Positions 35,598 through 47,855 of a stretch of 64,000 bases of DNA are shown piece after piece. Origin of the DNA: Chamaecyparis obtusa (Eukaryota > Streptophyta > Pinopsida > Cupressales > Cupressaceae); contig BSBK01001582.1 of NCBI GenBank assembly GCA_027943335.1, positions 475,001 to 539,000 on the forward strand. The letters run 5' to 3'. Position numbers and translations under genes: made by a program. Under the pieces are notes generated by a model, which had not been told where the DNA came from, ran no database searches, and saw only the letters and a list, made by a program, of their open reading frames with translations. The first letter of the stretch is position 1; each line of letters opens with the position of its first letter.

Positions 35598-38500
35598 CAT
35601 GCGTTAGGACCCCTAGGAAATCCTCATGACCCCTATGGACACATTGGAATGATCAAGTATGTGCTAAGGGGTCCTATGACTCTTTAAGACATACTTGAGC
35701 ATCCAAATGTGCCAAAAGGGGTCATGGGGACTTCCTAGGGGTCCTAGTACGCCTTATCACGCGTTATGACCCCTAGAAAGTCCTCATGATCCCTTTCAAC
35801 ACATTTGAATGCTCAAGTGTGTCCTAAGGGGTCCTACAACCACTTTTGACACACTTGAGGATTCAAATGTGTCGAAAGGGGTCATGGGGACTTCATAGGG
35901 GTCCTACTACGCCTTCTCACATGTTAGGACCGCTAGGAAGTCACCATAACCCCTTTCGACACATTTGAATGCTCAAGTGTGTCCTAAGGGGTCCTATGAC
36001 TAGTTAGGACACACTTGAGCATTCAAATGTGTTGAAAGGAGTCATGGGGACTTACTAGGGGTCCTAGTATGCCTTATCACGTGTTAGGACCCCTAGGAAG
36101 TCCCCATGACCCCTTTTGACATATTTGAATGCTCAAGTGTGTCCTAAAGAGTCGTAGGACCCCTTAGGACACACTTGAGAATTCAAATGTGTCAAAAGGG
36201 TTCATGGGGACTTCCTAGAGGTCCCAGTACACCTTATCACATGTTAGGACCCCTAGGAAGTCCATGTGACCCCTTTCAACACATTTGAATACTCAAGTGT
36301 GTCCTAAGGGGTCCTATGACTCGTTAGGACACACTTCAGCATTCCAATGTGTCTAAAGGGGTCATGGGGACTTCCTAGGGGTCCTCGTACACCTTATCAT
36401 GCCTTAGGACCCCAAGGAGGTCCCCATGATCCCTTTAGAGACATTTGAATTCTCAAGTGTGTCCTGAGGGGCCCTACAACTCTTTAGGACACACTTGAGC
36501 ATTGAAATGTGTTGAAATGGATCATGAGGACTTCCTAGGGGTCCTAGTACACCTTATCACATGTTAGGATCCATAGGAAGCCCCTGTGACCCCTATGGAC
36601 ACATTGTAATACTCAAGTGTGTCCTAAGGGGTCCTACAACCCCTTCCGACACACTTGAGAATTCAAATGTGTGGAAAGGGGTCATGGGGACTTCCTAGCG
36701 GTCCCAGTACTCCTTATCATGTATTAGGACCCCTAGCAAGTACCCATGACCCCTTTCAACACATTCAAATTCTCCAGTGTGTCCTAAGGAGTCCTATGAC
36801 TCATTAGGACACACTTAAGCATTCAAATATGTTGAAAGGGGTCATGGGGACTTCCTAGGGGTCCTAGTATGCCTTATCACACATTAGGACCTCTAGGAAG
36901 CCCCTGTGACCCCTATGGACACATTGGAATGCTCAAGTGTGTCCTAAGGGGTCCTATGACCCCTTTCGACACACTTGAGCATTCAAATGTGTCAAAAGGG
37001 GTCATGGGGACTTCCTAGGGGTCCTACTATGCCTTATCACATGTGAGGACCGTTAGGAAGTCTGCATGACCCCTTTTGACACATTTGAATGCTCAAGTGT
37101 GTCCTAAGGGGTCCTATGACTCATTAGGACACACTTGAGCATTTAAATTTTTTGAAAGGGGTCATGGGGACTTCCTAGGGGTCCTAGTACACCTTATCAT
37201 GTGTTAGGACCCCTAGGAAGTCTGCATGACCCCTTTCAACAAATTTTAATACTCAAGTGTGTCCTAAGGGGTCCTACAACTTGTTAGGACACACTTGAGC
37301 ATTCAAATGTGTCAAAAGGGGTCATGGGGACTTCCTAAGGCTTCTAGTATGCCTTATCATGTGTTATGACCCCTAAGAAGTCCCCATGACCCCTTTCGAC
37401 ACATTTGAATGCTCAAGTGTGTCCTAAGGGGTCCTATGACTCTTTAGGACACACTTGAGTATTCTAATGTGTCAAAAGGGGTCATGGGGACTTACTAGGG
37501 GTCCTAGTATGCCTTATCACACATTAGAACCCCTAGGAAGTCCCCATGACCCCTTTCAACACATTGGAATGCTCAAGAGTGTCCTAAGGGGTCTTACGAC
37601 CCCTTTCGACACACTTGAGCATTCAAATGTGTCAAAAGGGTTCATGAGGGTTTCCTAGGGGTCCTACTATGCTTTATCACATGTGAGGACCCTTAAGAAG
37701 TTCTCATTACCCCTCTTGACACATTTGAAAGCTCAAGTGTGTCCTAAGGGGTCCTACGACTTGTTAGGACACACTTAAGCATTCAAATGTGTCGAAAGGG
37801 GTCATGTGGACTTCTTAGGGGTCCTAGTATGCCTTATCATGTGTTAGGACCCCTAGGAAGTCCGCATGACCCCTTTCAACACATTTGAATGCTCAAGTGT
37901 GTCCTAAGGGGTCCTAAATATCGTTAGGACACACTTGAGCATTCAAATGTGTCAAAAGGGGTCATGTGGACTTCCTAGGGGTCCTAGTACACCTTTCATG
38001 TGTTAGGACCCCTAGGAAGTCCCCATGATCCCTTTCAACACATTTGAATGCTCAAGTGTATCCTAAGGGGTCCTATGACTCTTTAGGACACACTTGAGCA
38101 TTCAAATGTGTTGAAAGGGGTCATGGGGACTTCCTAGGGGTCCTAGTATGCCTTATCATGTGTTAGGACCCCTAAGAAGTCCCCATGACCCCTTTTGACA
38201 TAGTTGAATGCTCAAGTGTGTCCTAAGGGGTCATACGACTCATTAGGACACACTTAAGCATTCCAATGTGTCTAAAGAGGTCATGGGGACTTCCTAGGGG
38301 TCCTAGTATGCCTTATCACATGTTAGGACCCGTAGGAAGCCCCTGTGACCCCTATGGACACATTGAAATGCTCAAGTGTGTCCTAAGGGGTCCAATAACC
38401 CCTTCCAACACACTTGAGCATTCAAATGTGTCGAAAGGGGTCATGGGGACTTCTTAGGGGTCCTACTATTCTTATCACACATTAGGACCCCTAAGAACTC

Positions 38501-38965
38501 CTCATGACTCTTTTTGACACATTTTAATGTGCATGTGTGTCCTAAGGGGTCCTATGACTCATTAGCACACACTTGAGCATTCAAATGTGTCAAAAGGGGT
38601 CATGGGGACTTCCTAGGGGTCCTAACATGTTAGGACCCCTAGGGAATCCTCATGACCCCTATGGACACATTGGAATGATCAAATGTGTCCCAAGGGGTCC
38701 TATGACCCCTTCAGACACACTTGAGCATTCAAATGTGTCAAAAAAGGGCATGGGGACTTCCTAAGGGCCCTAGTACGCCATATCATGCCTTAGGACCCCT
38801 AGGAAGCCCCCGTGATCCCTATGGACACATTGGAATGCTCAAGTGTGTCCTAAGGGGTCCTACGACCCCTTCCAACACACTTGAGCATTCAAATGTATCG
38901 AGAGGGGTTATGGGGACTTTCTAGGGGTCCTAGTACATCTTATCATGCATTAGGACCCCTAGGAA
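35598..38965. repeat. 160-bp satellite built of two alternating palindromes, about 21 copies
   Basis: The anchor GCCTTATCAC recurs at 35751, 35911, 36071 and 36231, exactly every 160 bp. Each unit holds palindrome 1, with arms GTCATGGGGACTTCCTAGG and its complement around a short AT-containing spacer. It also holds palindrome 2, with arms GACACATTTGAATGCTCAAG and its complement around a CTAAGGGGTCCTA-like loop. Arms are roughly 25-33 bp with scattered mismatches, so nearly the whole array can fold into hairpins. Short frames seen in it are by-products. Confidence 0.95.
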
Positions 38966-39120
38966 CTCTCTCTCTCCCTCTCTCTAGGTGAGAGAGAGAA
39001 AGGTGAGTGAGATCTCTCTCTCTCTCTCCTCTCTCTCCTCTCACTCTCTCGCTATCTCTCTAGGTGGGAGAGAGAAAGAGAGGAGAGAGGAGAGAAATAG
39101 AGGAGAGAGAAAGGTGAGTG

Positions 39121-39156
<36 letters not shown>

Positions 39157-39296
39157 ACTCTCTCTCTAGGTGAGAGAGAGAAATAGAGGAGAGAGAAAGG
39201 TGAGTGAGATCTCTCTCTCTCTCTCTCTAGGTGAGAGAGAGAGAGAGAGGAGATAAAGAGAGAAGAGAGAAAGGTGAGAGTGAGAAAGAGTAAGAA
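38966..39296. repeat. Self-complementary CT/GA block
   Basis: Alternating CTCTCTCTAGGTGAGAGAGA modules about 80-110 bp apart, with GGTGAGTGAGATCTCTCTC between them. Opposing CT and GA runs can pair with each other. Confidence 0.9.
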
Positions 39297-39720
39297 CGCT
39301 AGGCACAACCCCATTTCAACCACTAAGTCAGTATAACATTTCGGACCATGCCGGACCAAAGTGTCCCCAAGGTGCACTAAGCATGATTGGGCAGTTAACT
39401 TTTGAGGCTCATAACTAGACCCCGTGAGAGGTATCAGATATCTATGAGATGCTACAGGATGGCATTTCCAAGGCCTATAATAACCTCTCTCCATTCTGGG
39501 AGATTCAAATTTGTTTGAATTTGGCACGCCAGTCTCGCTTGATGCCAAAAATTGTAGTGAGGGTCCGTTGAAAGTTACACTAAGCATGATTGGTTAGCAA
39601 ACTATCAAGCCTCATAACGTGGACCCCATGAGAGGTATCAGCAATCCATGAGATACTACAAGACCCTGTTTCTTAGGCATTCCTAGTGTATTTGTAGGGG
39701 TACAGACAGAGTACTGATAT
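39297..39720. repeat. Tandem duplication, ~190-bp unit
   Basis: Two diverged copies share CACTAAGCATGATTGG, CTCATAAC, GACCCC(G/A)TGAGAGGTATCAG and ATGAGAT(G/A)CTACA, starting near 39378 and 39570. A 175-codon minus-strand frame crosses it (39587-39060) but has no motif and runs into the CT/GA block. Confidence 0.65.
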
Positions 39721-40329
39721 TTTGTCCAAAAGACCAATATGTTTTGATATGGCCAAGAGGGTGTTTGATTATTTCCAAAAGGGTGTTTGATTATGTAATT
39801 AGGCTAGTTTGAAGTCTTTTAGACATTGGGAGTAAAAGGTAAGTCTACATACCTTGAAACCACTTTAATAGATATCCTTATATACCTCAAATGATGAATT
39901 ACACATGTGAACACACGTAGCACATAATGCGTACACATAATTTTTCTTAAGTCATGAAGCATACATGTAGCACATAATTATAAAGCATACAACATGAATT
40001 CACTTAAGTCATGCATGTAGCCCATACACGTGAATTTAGGTTATGAATATTGTACTTGAATATACATGAATATACTTAAGGCATAAATTGTACACATGAG
40101 TACATACACACAAGCATATTTACATACTAACAATGAATAAATGAACACACAATTAACAAATTAGATCGAATATCAAGTTTCATATATATATCAAAATGAA
40201 CAATAATTCTATACATATTTATATGTCAATATATCTAAATACAATGTAGCATACACCATCTCAAAATATGTCATATGACATCTCACAATAAGTTCAACTA
40301 CAAATATTTCTAGGACATCCTATTCTACT
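39721..40329. other. 3' flank of gene B
   Basis: AT-rich, with many ACACATGAA and CATACA words. No gene is seen. Confidence 0.4.
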
Positions 40330-43206
40330 GGTGGATCATCAAAATGGAGCCTCTTTGAAGTACTCTTCAACTCTAATGGATCCTGCATCCAAACACAAAA
40401 GTGAAACCCCAAGTTAGATTAAAATTCAGAATCATAGTCAATAATAATAAATAAAATTTAAACTAAAATTGAACTCTCATATACCTCACCTCTCTATCTC
40501 CTTGCGTAGGTAGGAGACCTAATATATGTCCTAGGTAGCACAGGAATATTCCCACCAATGATGACTGCCACCTGTATATGTTTACAAACATGAGATTGAT
40601 CTATGAGTTATACTATTTAATGTTAAAAACTTGGTAGAAAATATATGTTTACAAAATAACTGAATTAACATTAAAACTTACCTCTGTTGAACTTTCTTTA
40701 GGGATTGTTGGCTGAGTCATTAGTGATACAAACCCTTACCATTCTAGCTCCCTCAAACTAGGAGTGACCTACAAAAGTCAAACAGATACTTCATATTATC
40801 ATAACTTGACCATATTATATATACTTGATAGAAAAATACACACAAATAACTTTAGAAATGTATGCACCATGGGGCTATCACTCCAAATGGATATGCCTAT
40901 GACTCTATCGTGATGATAGAGTCACACGACATCATCACATGCCACTCTCTGTCAAATAAACAATGTAAATTAAAAATGAGTACGCACAATTGACAAGTAT
41001 ACATGTATGCATAAACAAACTTAATTACTTAATTACCTTTCCTTTATCAACAGCTGAGACCTACACCCCCTCACATTTCCCCCCAGTGGCAATTGGTGAC
41101 ACCTGCATCAATATGTAAAAGATGATCATAAAAATTAGAAAATAATGTACATATACTATTATCAAAATTTAAAAGAAACCAATGAGTACATTAAAACATA
41201 TGTGGGTATGTGCAAGATCATGAGGGGCCAAAAAGTGGCAATGTCAGTTCAAAACTTTGACAATGTAGCTGGCAACTTTTTTTTCACCCGAATTTGATAA
41301 AATGAAAAGGGTATCTTAAGGAGATTATCAAATTTCTATCGATATAATTGCTGTCAAATTTTGAATTCGGTAAGTAATTATTAGTTATTTTCTAATTGAG
41401 CTACCTCTAAAGTGTTGATTTATATACTGATTGAAAAATGACTATAACTTTCAGACGGTACAACATTTTTGAAATCTGAAAAAATGTGTCACATTCTATG
41501 CTTTACCTACTATAAGGAAAAATAAATAAAAATTGAATTTTGTAAAGTTTTGAATGAGTTAAGGTGGTCAGACACGGGAGTTTTTTTTTTTGAAAATGTT
41601 GTAGCAAAAAATTCATAATTAATTTTTTTTTGGAATAAAATTACAAAAAAATATGTGTCACATCCGAGCATGAGTCTACTACTTATATATAAAATCTTAT
41701 AATAAAATATTATCATTTGATTATGATTAAGGTGGTCAGACATACACCTACTTCTTATTTTTTTCCCAAAATTTTTGTACTGCTGCATTGAAATCTATAC
41801 TTTTCACCAATCATACTAACTTTTTCTCAAAAAAGGCCTAGTAATTTAGAAACTACATTCAATTTTCTATAGATTCTATTCTTACAACTTTTTGATATTA
41901 GGTTCATAGCTAGTTGAAATTTTCACGTCAAGTTGACTAACCCTGATTTGTTGATTTTTCATTGCCACTTAAGGGCATAGTTTGGCCCCTCATGATCTTG
42001 CACATACCCATGTACCACGGAAGAGTCAAGACCAAATGATATGGTCGAAAGTGTGGACCCCTCCACCTGTGCCATCTCCTCCTTTGTCATCAACTAAACA
42101 TAAATGTAACACATAAAAAGACATAAATGGGAAATTATTATAAGGAAATTCTACTAAAAATACAAACAATAAAATCTAAAAACAATGTAAAAAGTGAATG
42201 GTTTACCCTTACCATAACAGTGGTAGTCCATGGCATCGTAGGCTCCTGATGCACATCTCCATGAGCTGCTTCAGTGCCTGTAGTGTGTTGTGTAGAATCA
42301 TCCCCATCGAAGCTAAAACTATATGTATCACTATTAGTTAGGGGACCAAAGAAAATATTCTTGCATATAATGCAAGTGTGGGCCACACAAACATGTGAGC
42401 TCGTGGAAGTGCCAAAAGCATCAGGATGAGGAGGCAACAATGTTGTGCTTTGCGTAACCAGTAGATCACTCAACGTGCAAATGGCTCAAATAGTCTGTGA
42501 GCTAACCTCAACAATAATGTTTGGATGTTGTACTATGGGAGATGGTGAAATCTCGGGAGGGGGGACATATGTGTGAGATGTCACTTGTTGTGCCGATGGC
42601 CTGTCTTATAAAGCACCTAAACCTACACCCTAGTTTTGTCTCATACTCCAGTAATCCACCTTGTGACCAAGCATAAATTTAAGCATACAATTTTCTAAGA
42701 AAATAAATTGGGACATCCAAATTGTTGTGAGGTGGTCTATCAAAAACCATCCACCAACGGTCATAAAAGTTGTCACGTATTGCACTATTTGTGCACCATT
42801 TAATTGACAACTTGGTTTTTTTAGGGTCTACTTTTAGACCAGTTTTAGGATCCACAAAAAGATTAGCTATGTCATGTTTTTTTATATTTAGGTTCATGAC
42901 TTGATCATAATCAAGCCCGTCATCAAACAGGGCGTGCATGGAATCACAACAAAGAAGTGCATCGTTATGTTGTTGTGTCATTTTCTCCATGTTTTCAATT
43001 ATTGTGTTCAATGTCGTAAACATGGGGTGCAATGTGGGGATATTGGCATATGTGGTTTCAAATCCTCTAAGTTCATTTAGATTATCTCCTATTAGATCTT
43101 CTAAACGATGAGGGTTTGTGATAGGTATGTCTTCTGGAGGTGGGGGATTGTTGGGAGGTTTGTCTGGATTGTTTGCGGGATCATTAGGAGGGTTTTCTGA
43201 TTCCAT
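40330..43206 (-). pseudogene. Transposon gene B, paralogue of gene A, multi-exon
   Basis: ATG 43206 (MESENPPNDPANNPDKPP) is chosen because an intron acceptor (CTATCAG) lies directly upstream, making any earlier start intronic. The Pro/Asn-rich N-terminus leads to SIKWCTNSAIRDNFYDRWW, then VPIYFLRKLYA. After a frameshift near 42675 comes FMLGHKVDYW, collinear with gene A's PLYFCKQLFAEFHLGYNVDY. Exon 1 ends at 42213 (ATG|GTAAGG). Further small exons lie near 42096-42030, 41100-41041, 40947-40860, 40770-40683, 40575-40490 and 40385-40330, each bounded by GT/AG signals, with several point stops. The last exon is basic (DPLELKSTSKRLHFDDPP). No catalytic domain is recognised. Together with gene A it forms a pair of related proteins reading inward from the two ends. 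Exon ends are approximate except the first. Confidence 0.6.
41204..42009 (-). mobile_element. 806-bp non-autonomous relative of the giant transposon (MITE-like)
   Basis: Ends are GGGTATGTGCAAGATCATGA at the left and its reverse complement at the right. ATGT is duplicated on both sides (41200-41203, 42010-42013). Its minus strand aligns with the left 740 bp of the big element, 42009 to about 41290 against 9491 to about 10235. It has no coding capacity, so it needs a transposase from elsewhere. It sits in an intron of gene B directly after a GTACAT splice donor. Confidence 0.9.
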
Positions 43207-43632
43207 GTCTGATAGCAATGAAAAAAAATAGATAATTACAATGAATTTTAAAAAATAATACAGAAACTCATTGCTACCCTAATTTTTATATAAAAAACTA
43301 TACATTTATATTTAAAAACAATAACAAATAATTAAAACAATAAAAAATAAAAGCTTCACTTACCTGGACAATTTGGGAAAAATTGGATAGGGGATTTGGG
43401 ACCAGATATCTGAAAACCTAGCTGTGTTCACATTTTTTGCAATGAAAAAATGTTGAACGCAGCTAGGTACAGTGATTTATACTCACTACAAATATCGGAT
43501 ATCCAATTTTCCCTTTAGCTTTGGGTTTTGGCTTGGCTAGGTGCACTAACATCGAGGCCTACTAAAAATTCAACAAATCTATTTGTGTACTTTTGGACGA
43601 GTGAAAATTGGTTTTTTTTCACATCGCCACTT
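43207..43632 (-). promoter_or_regulatory. Gene B promoter, leader exon and leader intron
   Basis: TATAAAT on the minus strand (43481-43475) is followed by a leader exon ending at 43364 (GTCCAG|GTAAGT), then an intron ending CAG at about 43209, just before ATG 43206. The 15-bp palindrome array of the other two promoters is absent here. Confidence 0.55.
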
Positions 43633-43661
43633 TTTGGCATACCATGATCCTACACATACCC
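43633..43661 (-). repeat. Right terminal inverted repeat of the 34-kb transposon
   Basis: Reverse complement begins GGGTATGTGTAGGATCATGG and matches the left end. ATAA (43662-43665) follows. Confidence 0.9.
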
Positions 43662-44839
43662 ATAACTCACATAGATATATTTGATAAATAAAGTGTAAAT
43701 AAAGTGTAGATATATTTGCATAACATATTAACCTTAATCTATTCACTTTAGAATTACCCTTTGAACAAACACATAATAAAAACATTCCTTTCCATTAGGG
43801 TAAAAATTTATAATTCATCTTAAAAGAGGGGCTCTTACCCTAACAATTAAGAAATAATCAAAATAAATGATTTAAGGGCAAGTATTAATTTTCTATTACA
43901 AAATAACAACCTTAATGTTTACGAAAAACCCTTAATGTATAAAACCATCTAATAGGACAAATTCAAGGTTTTCTTTAGAAATAAAATATTTCAAAACATA
44001 AACCCTAAACAAGAATAATATTTATCAAATTATTTACCCTATCATATTTTTAACTTTAGGTTTTTAGGATACTTTGAGATGAAACAATAACATTAGAAAT
44101 AAATCCAAGACTCAAAGATATATAACATTGTATAAAAGAAAATCAATTACTTTTATGATCCTAATAATTCATTTCTAAATTATTAAAAAGAAATCAATAA
44201 TCTAATATTAATATCTTTATTTATACATACGTTCTCAAGGAATAACATAGTAATTGGTAGTGGTAGAGTCGGGTAGTTAGGTAGGAAAAAGGATGAGTCG
44301 AGAGGTTGAGTGTTCAAATCCCTCTCCCCATTCTTTTTTCCTAAAATCGAAAAATAAATAATTCATGAGAAAATAATATTTCACATTGATTTGAAAAAGT
44401 GATTAAGGAAGAGATTACTCCCTGTGTAAAAGTTGTATTAACTTCTCACCTGCACAGGAAATAAAAAATAAATGAATGTCTCCTCCTAATCCTCTTGAAG
44501 AAAATAAATAGACTAATTGGTTAGGGGGTATGAGGGTAGATAGGTAGGAAAAAAGGTCGGCTTGAGAGGTTGAGGGTTCAACTCCCTCTTGCCATCTTTT
44601 TTCACTTAATTTATTTTATTTATTATTTTTAGAATTATTATTTATTTAAAAATGAATAAACATTAAACTAGTTGAAATAACTAACAACCTAATACATGGA
44701 AATAGAGAATGACAAGCATACATGCCTTTTATTCATTTTAATTTTTTTTAGCATAGGGAAATTGTATAAAACTGAAGTTGAAGATCATACTTCCCTAATG
44801 CATTTGCTATTTTAGGACTTGAATTTTCAGGTGCCAATA
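43662..44839 (-). repeat. E1 3' LTR, proximal half
   Basis: Aligns with 49006-50279. This copy lacks about 100 bp present near 49040-49145. Its outer end reads TATTGGCAC on the minus strand, so the usual TG has mutated to TA. Confidence 0.9.
44250..44590 (+). other. Two tRNA-like segments inside the LTR
   Basis: 44308-44324 (GAGTG-TTCAAAT-CCCTC) and 44572-44588 (GAGGG-TTCAACT-CCCTC) have the stem, seven-base loop and TTCRA core of a tRNA T-arm, which is also the pol III B box. Each is preceded 40-60 bp upstream by an A-box-like GGTAG(A/G)G stretch. The same pair occurs in the other LTR near 49765 and 50030. No complete cloverleaf is apparent, so these are tRNA-derived or tRNA-like, not genes. 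Confidence 0.45.
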
Positions 44840-45006
44840 GTGGCTCTTATTGGGGATGTGGGTCCATACCTGGACACAACGAGAATCCAGCGTTCTCTAG
44901 AGAAGAAGACCACTAAACATAAAATAATGATAAATAAATAAACCAAACTATAAGGAATTAAATCAAAAGGAAAGAAAACTCAGTTATCCCTCCAAAATAA
45001 TAATTC
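44840..45006. other. E1 internal end next to the 3' LTR
   Basis: No purine-rich tract is obvious on the minus strand before the LTR. Instead the plus strand carries TGGCTCTTATTGGGGAT at 44841-44857, resembling the primer-binding leader at the other internal end. Confidence 0.4.
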
Positions 45007-47710
45007 TCATTCTGAAAATATCAAATATAAAATAAAAAGATTATAAATAAAATATAAATAAAATAATTGATTTCTAAAATAAATACTTATCTGAGCAGGT
45101 AACCTTACCTCTGTCGAAAACTTTGTTTTGGTCATATAATATTTTATGAATTCTTGAAATGCAGTGAACATAATTCTCATGCCAATCTTCATAATTCCCA
45201 GTGTAATAAATGTGTTCATCATGTGACACATTTTTTGACTATGGGATATCCTCTTCATAGTCTGGAGAGATTTCATTTATTTCACAGAATGAATTGACAC
45301 ATGGTCCATATTTAGAAAATTCTTCATCTTTTTCAAAACCTTTGATAAACATATTTCCTTCATCAAATGTCTCACTCCTTTGAGATTTTATTGTATCAAA
45401 CATAACTTGATCATGCTCATCCCAATAACTATAATAAAAGTTTAATTTATTCTTTTGCACATACTTTTGTTCTGTATCAAAAAGATTTTCCCCCTGGTCA
45501 TGATTTTCACTTGTTTCGACACAAATATGATCTGGTGTATATGTTTCCTCAATCTGTTCACAATTTTCTTCTTCATATGAAATTTCATTAGGGCTCTTTA
45601 TAGATTTCTCAATGCATTCATTTTCTTCCATTAAATCATAATGTACAATTTTAAGAATGAGCTTTATCTCCTCACGAGTTACTCCTAAATTGTATATTTT
45701 GTTTAAAAAAATTGGCCTGATATCAAAAGGTATTTCACAAAAAATATCCATCATCCTCATAAACAAACTCGCCATATTTTCATTATCATACAAGTTTAAA
45801 GTAATGAATGCATTCAAGGGAGACATGCATGATTCATCCCCCTTCTACACAAGTTGATGAGGCTCATTTGCCTGCTTACATAAATTATTATCACCTTCCT
45901 TCTTTGCATACATGTGAGTCCCAGAATGTTGAACTTGGTTTTGATAATACTCCTTATGCATTTGCTAATATTCTTTATTGTTAAAGTTATCCATATTTAA
46001 GTTATTATATGGCACATCATTTTTATCTGCCACATCATACTCATTCTGCCTACAGTGCCGGGTCGGATAATAATTATAAATTCTCATGTGGTGTCCATGC
46101 CCAGGTTGTTCAGTATCCGCAAAGAATTTCTCATTTAACAACCTCTGATTACTGAAATTGTTATTCATAGCTTGTATGACATTTCTATCTCTTACTGAGG
46201 TGATTTTTTCCCGCTTTAGACTATTTGAATATGTGTTTTTATCTCCCATACCATATGTGTACTCACATTTTCTTCTATCTTCAACAAGTTGGCCACCCTT
46301 TTCTTCCTTTGGTTGTATACAAGCATTATTATTATTATGTTGATTATTATTATTTCCTAGTGTGATATTTGTTGGGCAATCATTTGCATGCAAATTAAAA
46401 TAAAGTTTATCTTCTATTTACTGGTGTGTGGAAATGTTTTGCGCAACTTCTGGCTGTTTATGTGAATTTCCAACATGTTGTATTTGCTTGTAATAATAGA
46501 CATCCTTACCTTGTTGATCTGCATGACAATACATATTATTTTGTTTTTCATTTTCTTTTGTATGCAAATTAGAATAATATCTATCTTGTATTTGCTGGTG
46601 GCTAATATTTTCATCCGTTTGGTAATTATTAACATGTGTATTTTCACGCAGGTCACACTTATCATATACTTAATTCATGTGATTACTTACCTGATAACGT
46701 GGCTCACCATTTTCCACTTCTACTTTTTGCGCATATTTACAGGCATATGGTTGCTCCCACATATTATTTCCAGCAGTATCATCATGCTCATCTCATATTT
46801 TGACTTGAGATAGCATATAATATTTATTTTTACCTTCATTTTTAATGTGCTCCAACCACGTTCACCACCTTGAATATTCTCATTACATTATTCACCTTCT
46901 CTTTGTGAATATTTTCCTTGATAATAATAAGTTTTTTATTAAAATCACTTGGCTGCAAAGCAAAATCATTAGATTTTCCTCATATATAATTATTAAATTT
47001 ATCTGCCATCTCACCACCGTTTTGATGATTGTGAACATAACCAACATTTTGAAAATGTTTATCATTATTTGATAAACTATGTACATTTTTACTATGAATA
47101 TCATTTTTATTTTCTTTATAATGCTCATCCTCTGCACGTAAATATCCTTTATTAACACTTTTACTTCCATGTTCATTTTCATAATGCTTCTCATTATGAT
47201 TTTGCTTAAAATTATTAAAATTATGACCAAAATGATCATTATCCCTCTTCTCTTGTCCACATTCATCATACTGGGATTGACTGTGTTCACCCTTATTGAA
47301 TAAACTATAGACATTTCTATTATGCACAGGTTGTCCCTGCAAATCACATTCATTATCATGATCTTGATCTTTATTACTCTAATAAAATTTAGCCATGTGA
47401 TTAGATCATGTATGTTGATCATATCCTAGGGAATTCATTTTAGTATTTTGCTTATGATATTCAATGTCACTGCCTTTTCTTCAATGACTTTCACCTCTCT
47501 GATCATTGTTATTCCTTCTTCCCCCATTGTTTTGATTGTCACAGTGATTATTAATGTTCTCTCACTCGTTATCCATGTATACATTGGATTAGAAATTTTT
47601 TTAAACTGATCAATGTTGCTTCCTGTAATCCTTTCTTCTTTGTTTGGTTCCAATTCAATGAACCACTTGTTCTTTAGAGATCTTCTCCCTAACATAGGCT
47701 TTTCCTGAAA
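45007..47710 (-). pseudogene. E1 internal ORF remnant, Asn/His-rich and acidic
   Basis: Several minus-strand frames join end to end with frameshifts. A start near 47695 (MLGRRSLKNKWFIELEPNKE) is followed by Asn/His/Lys-rich polar stretches (47342-46980, 46393-45965) with NNNNQHNNNN-type runs. A 195-codon acidic segment (45826-45239) contains FEIPFDIRPIF-like and YWDEHDQVMFDT strings. It is in the same frame as 46393-45965, and after one stop it continues as SKNVSHDEHIYYTGNYEDWH. There is no zinc knuckle, protease or reverse transcriptase. By position it replaces gag, but its identity is unknown. Confidence 0.4.
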
Positions 47711-47834
47711 CTAAGTTTTAGAGTCACCACCTCACCTTCTATGAGTAAAAATATAACTACTCTAAGTCCTTTAGCCCTGTAGAGTCTTTGTAATAGTAAC
47801 CAAAGATTCTAAAGCTATCCTTTACTGATAGTGA

Positions 47835-47852
47835 TCCCCAATAGAGTCACCA
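47835..47852 (-). promoter_or_regulatory. E1 primer-binding site
   Basis: On the minus strand TGGTGACTCTATTGGGGA begins four bases after the LTR end CAACA. TGGYGACTC-x-x-x-TGGGGA leaders are typical primer sites of large plant Ty3/gypsy elements. The exact tRNA is not determined here. Confidence 0.6.
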
Positions 47853-47855
47853 ATT

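Noticed and set aside
37455..38924. Series of ~65-codon proteins
   Set aside because: They recur only because the 160-bp satellite repeats, and they have no start context.
35598..38965. CRISPR-like regular array
   Set aside because: The whole 160-bp unit repeats with no unique spacers, and the genome is a plant's.
39060..39587. 175-codon minus-strand gene
   Set aside because: No motif. It spans a tandem duplication and ends inside the CT/GA block.
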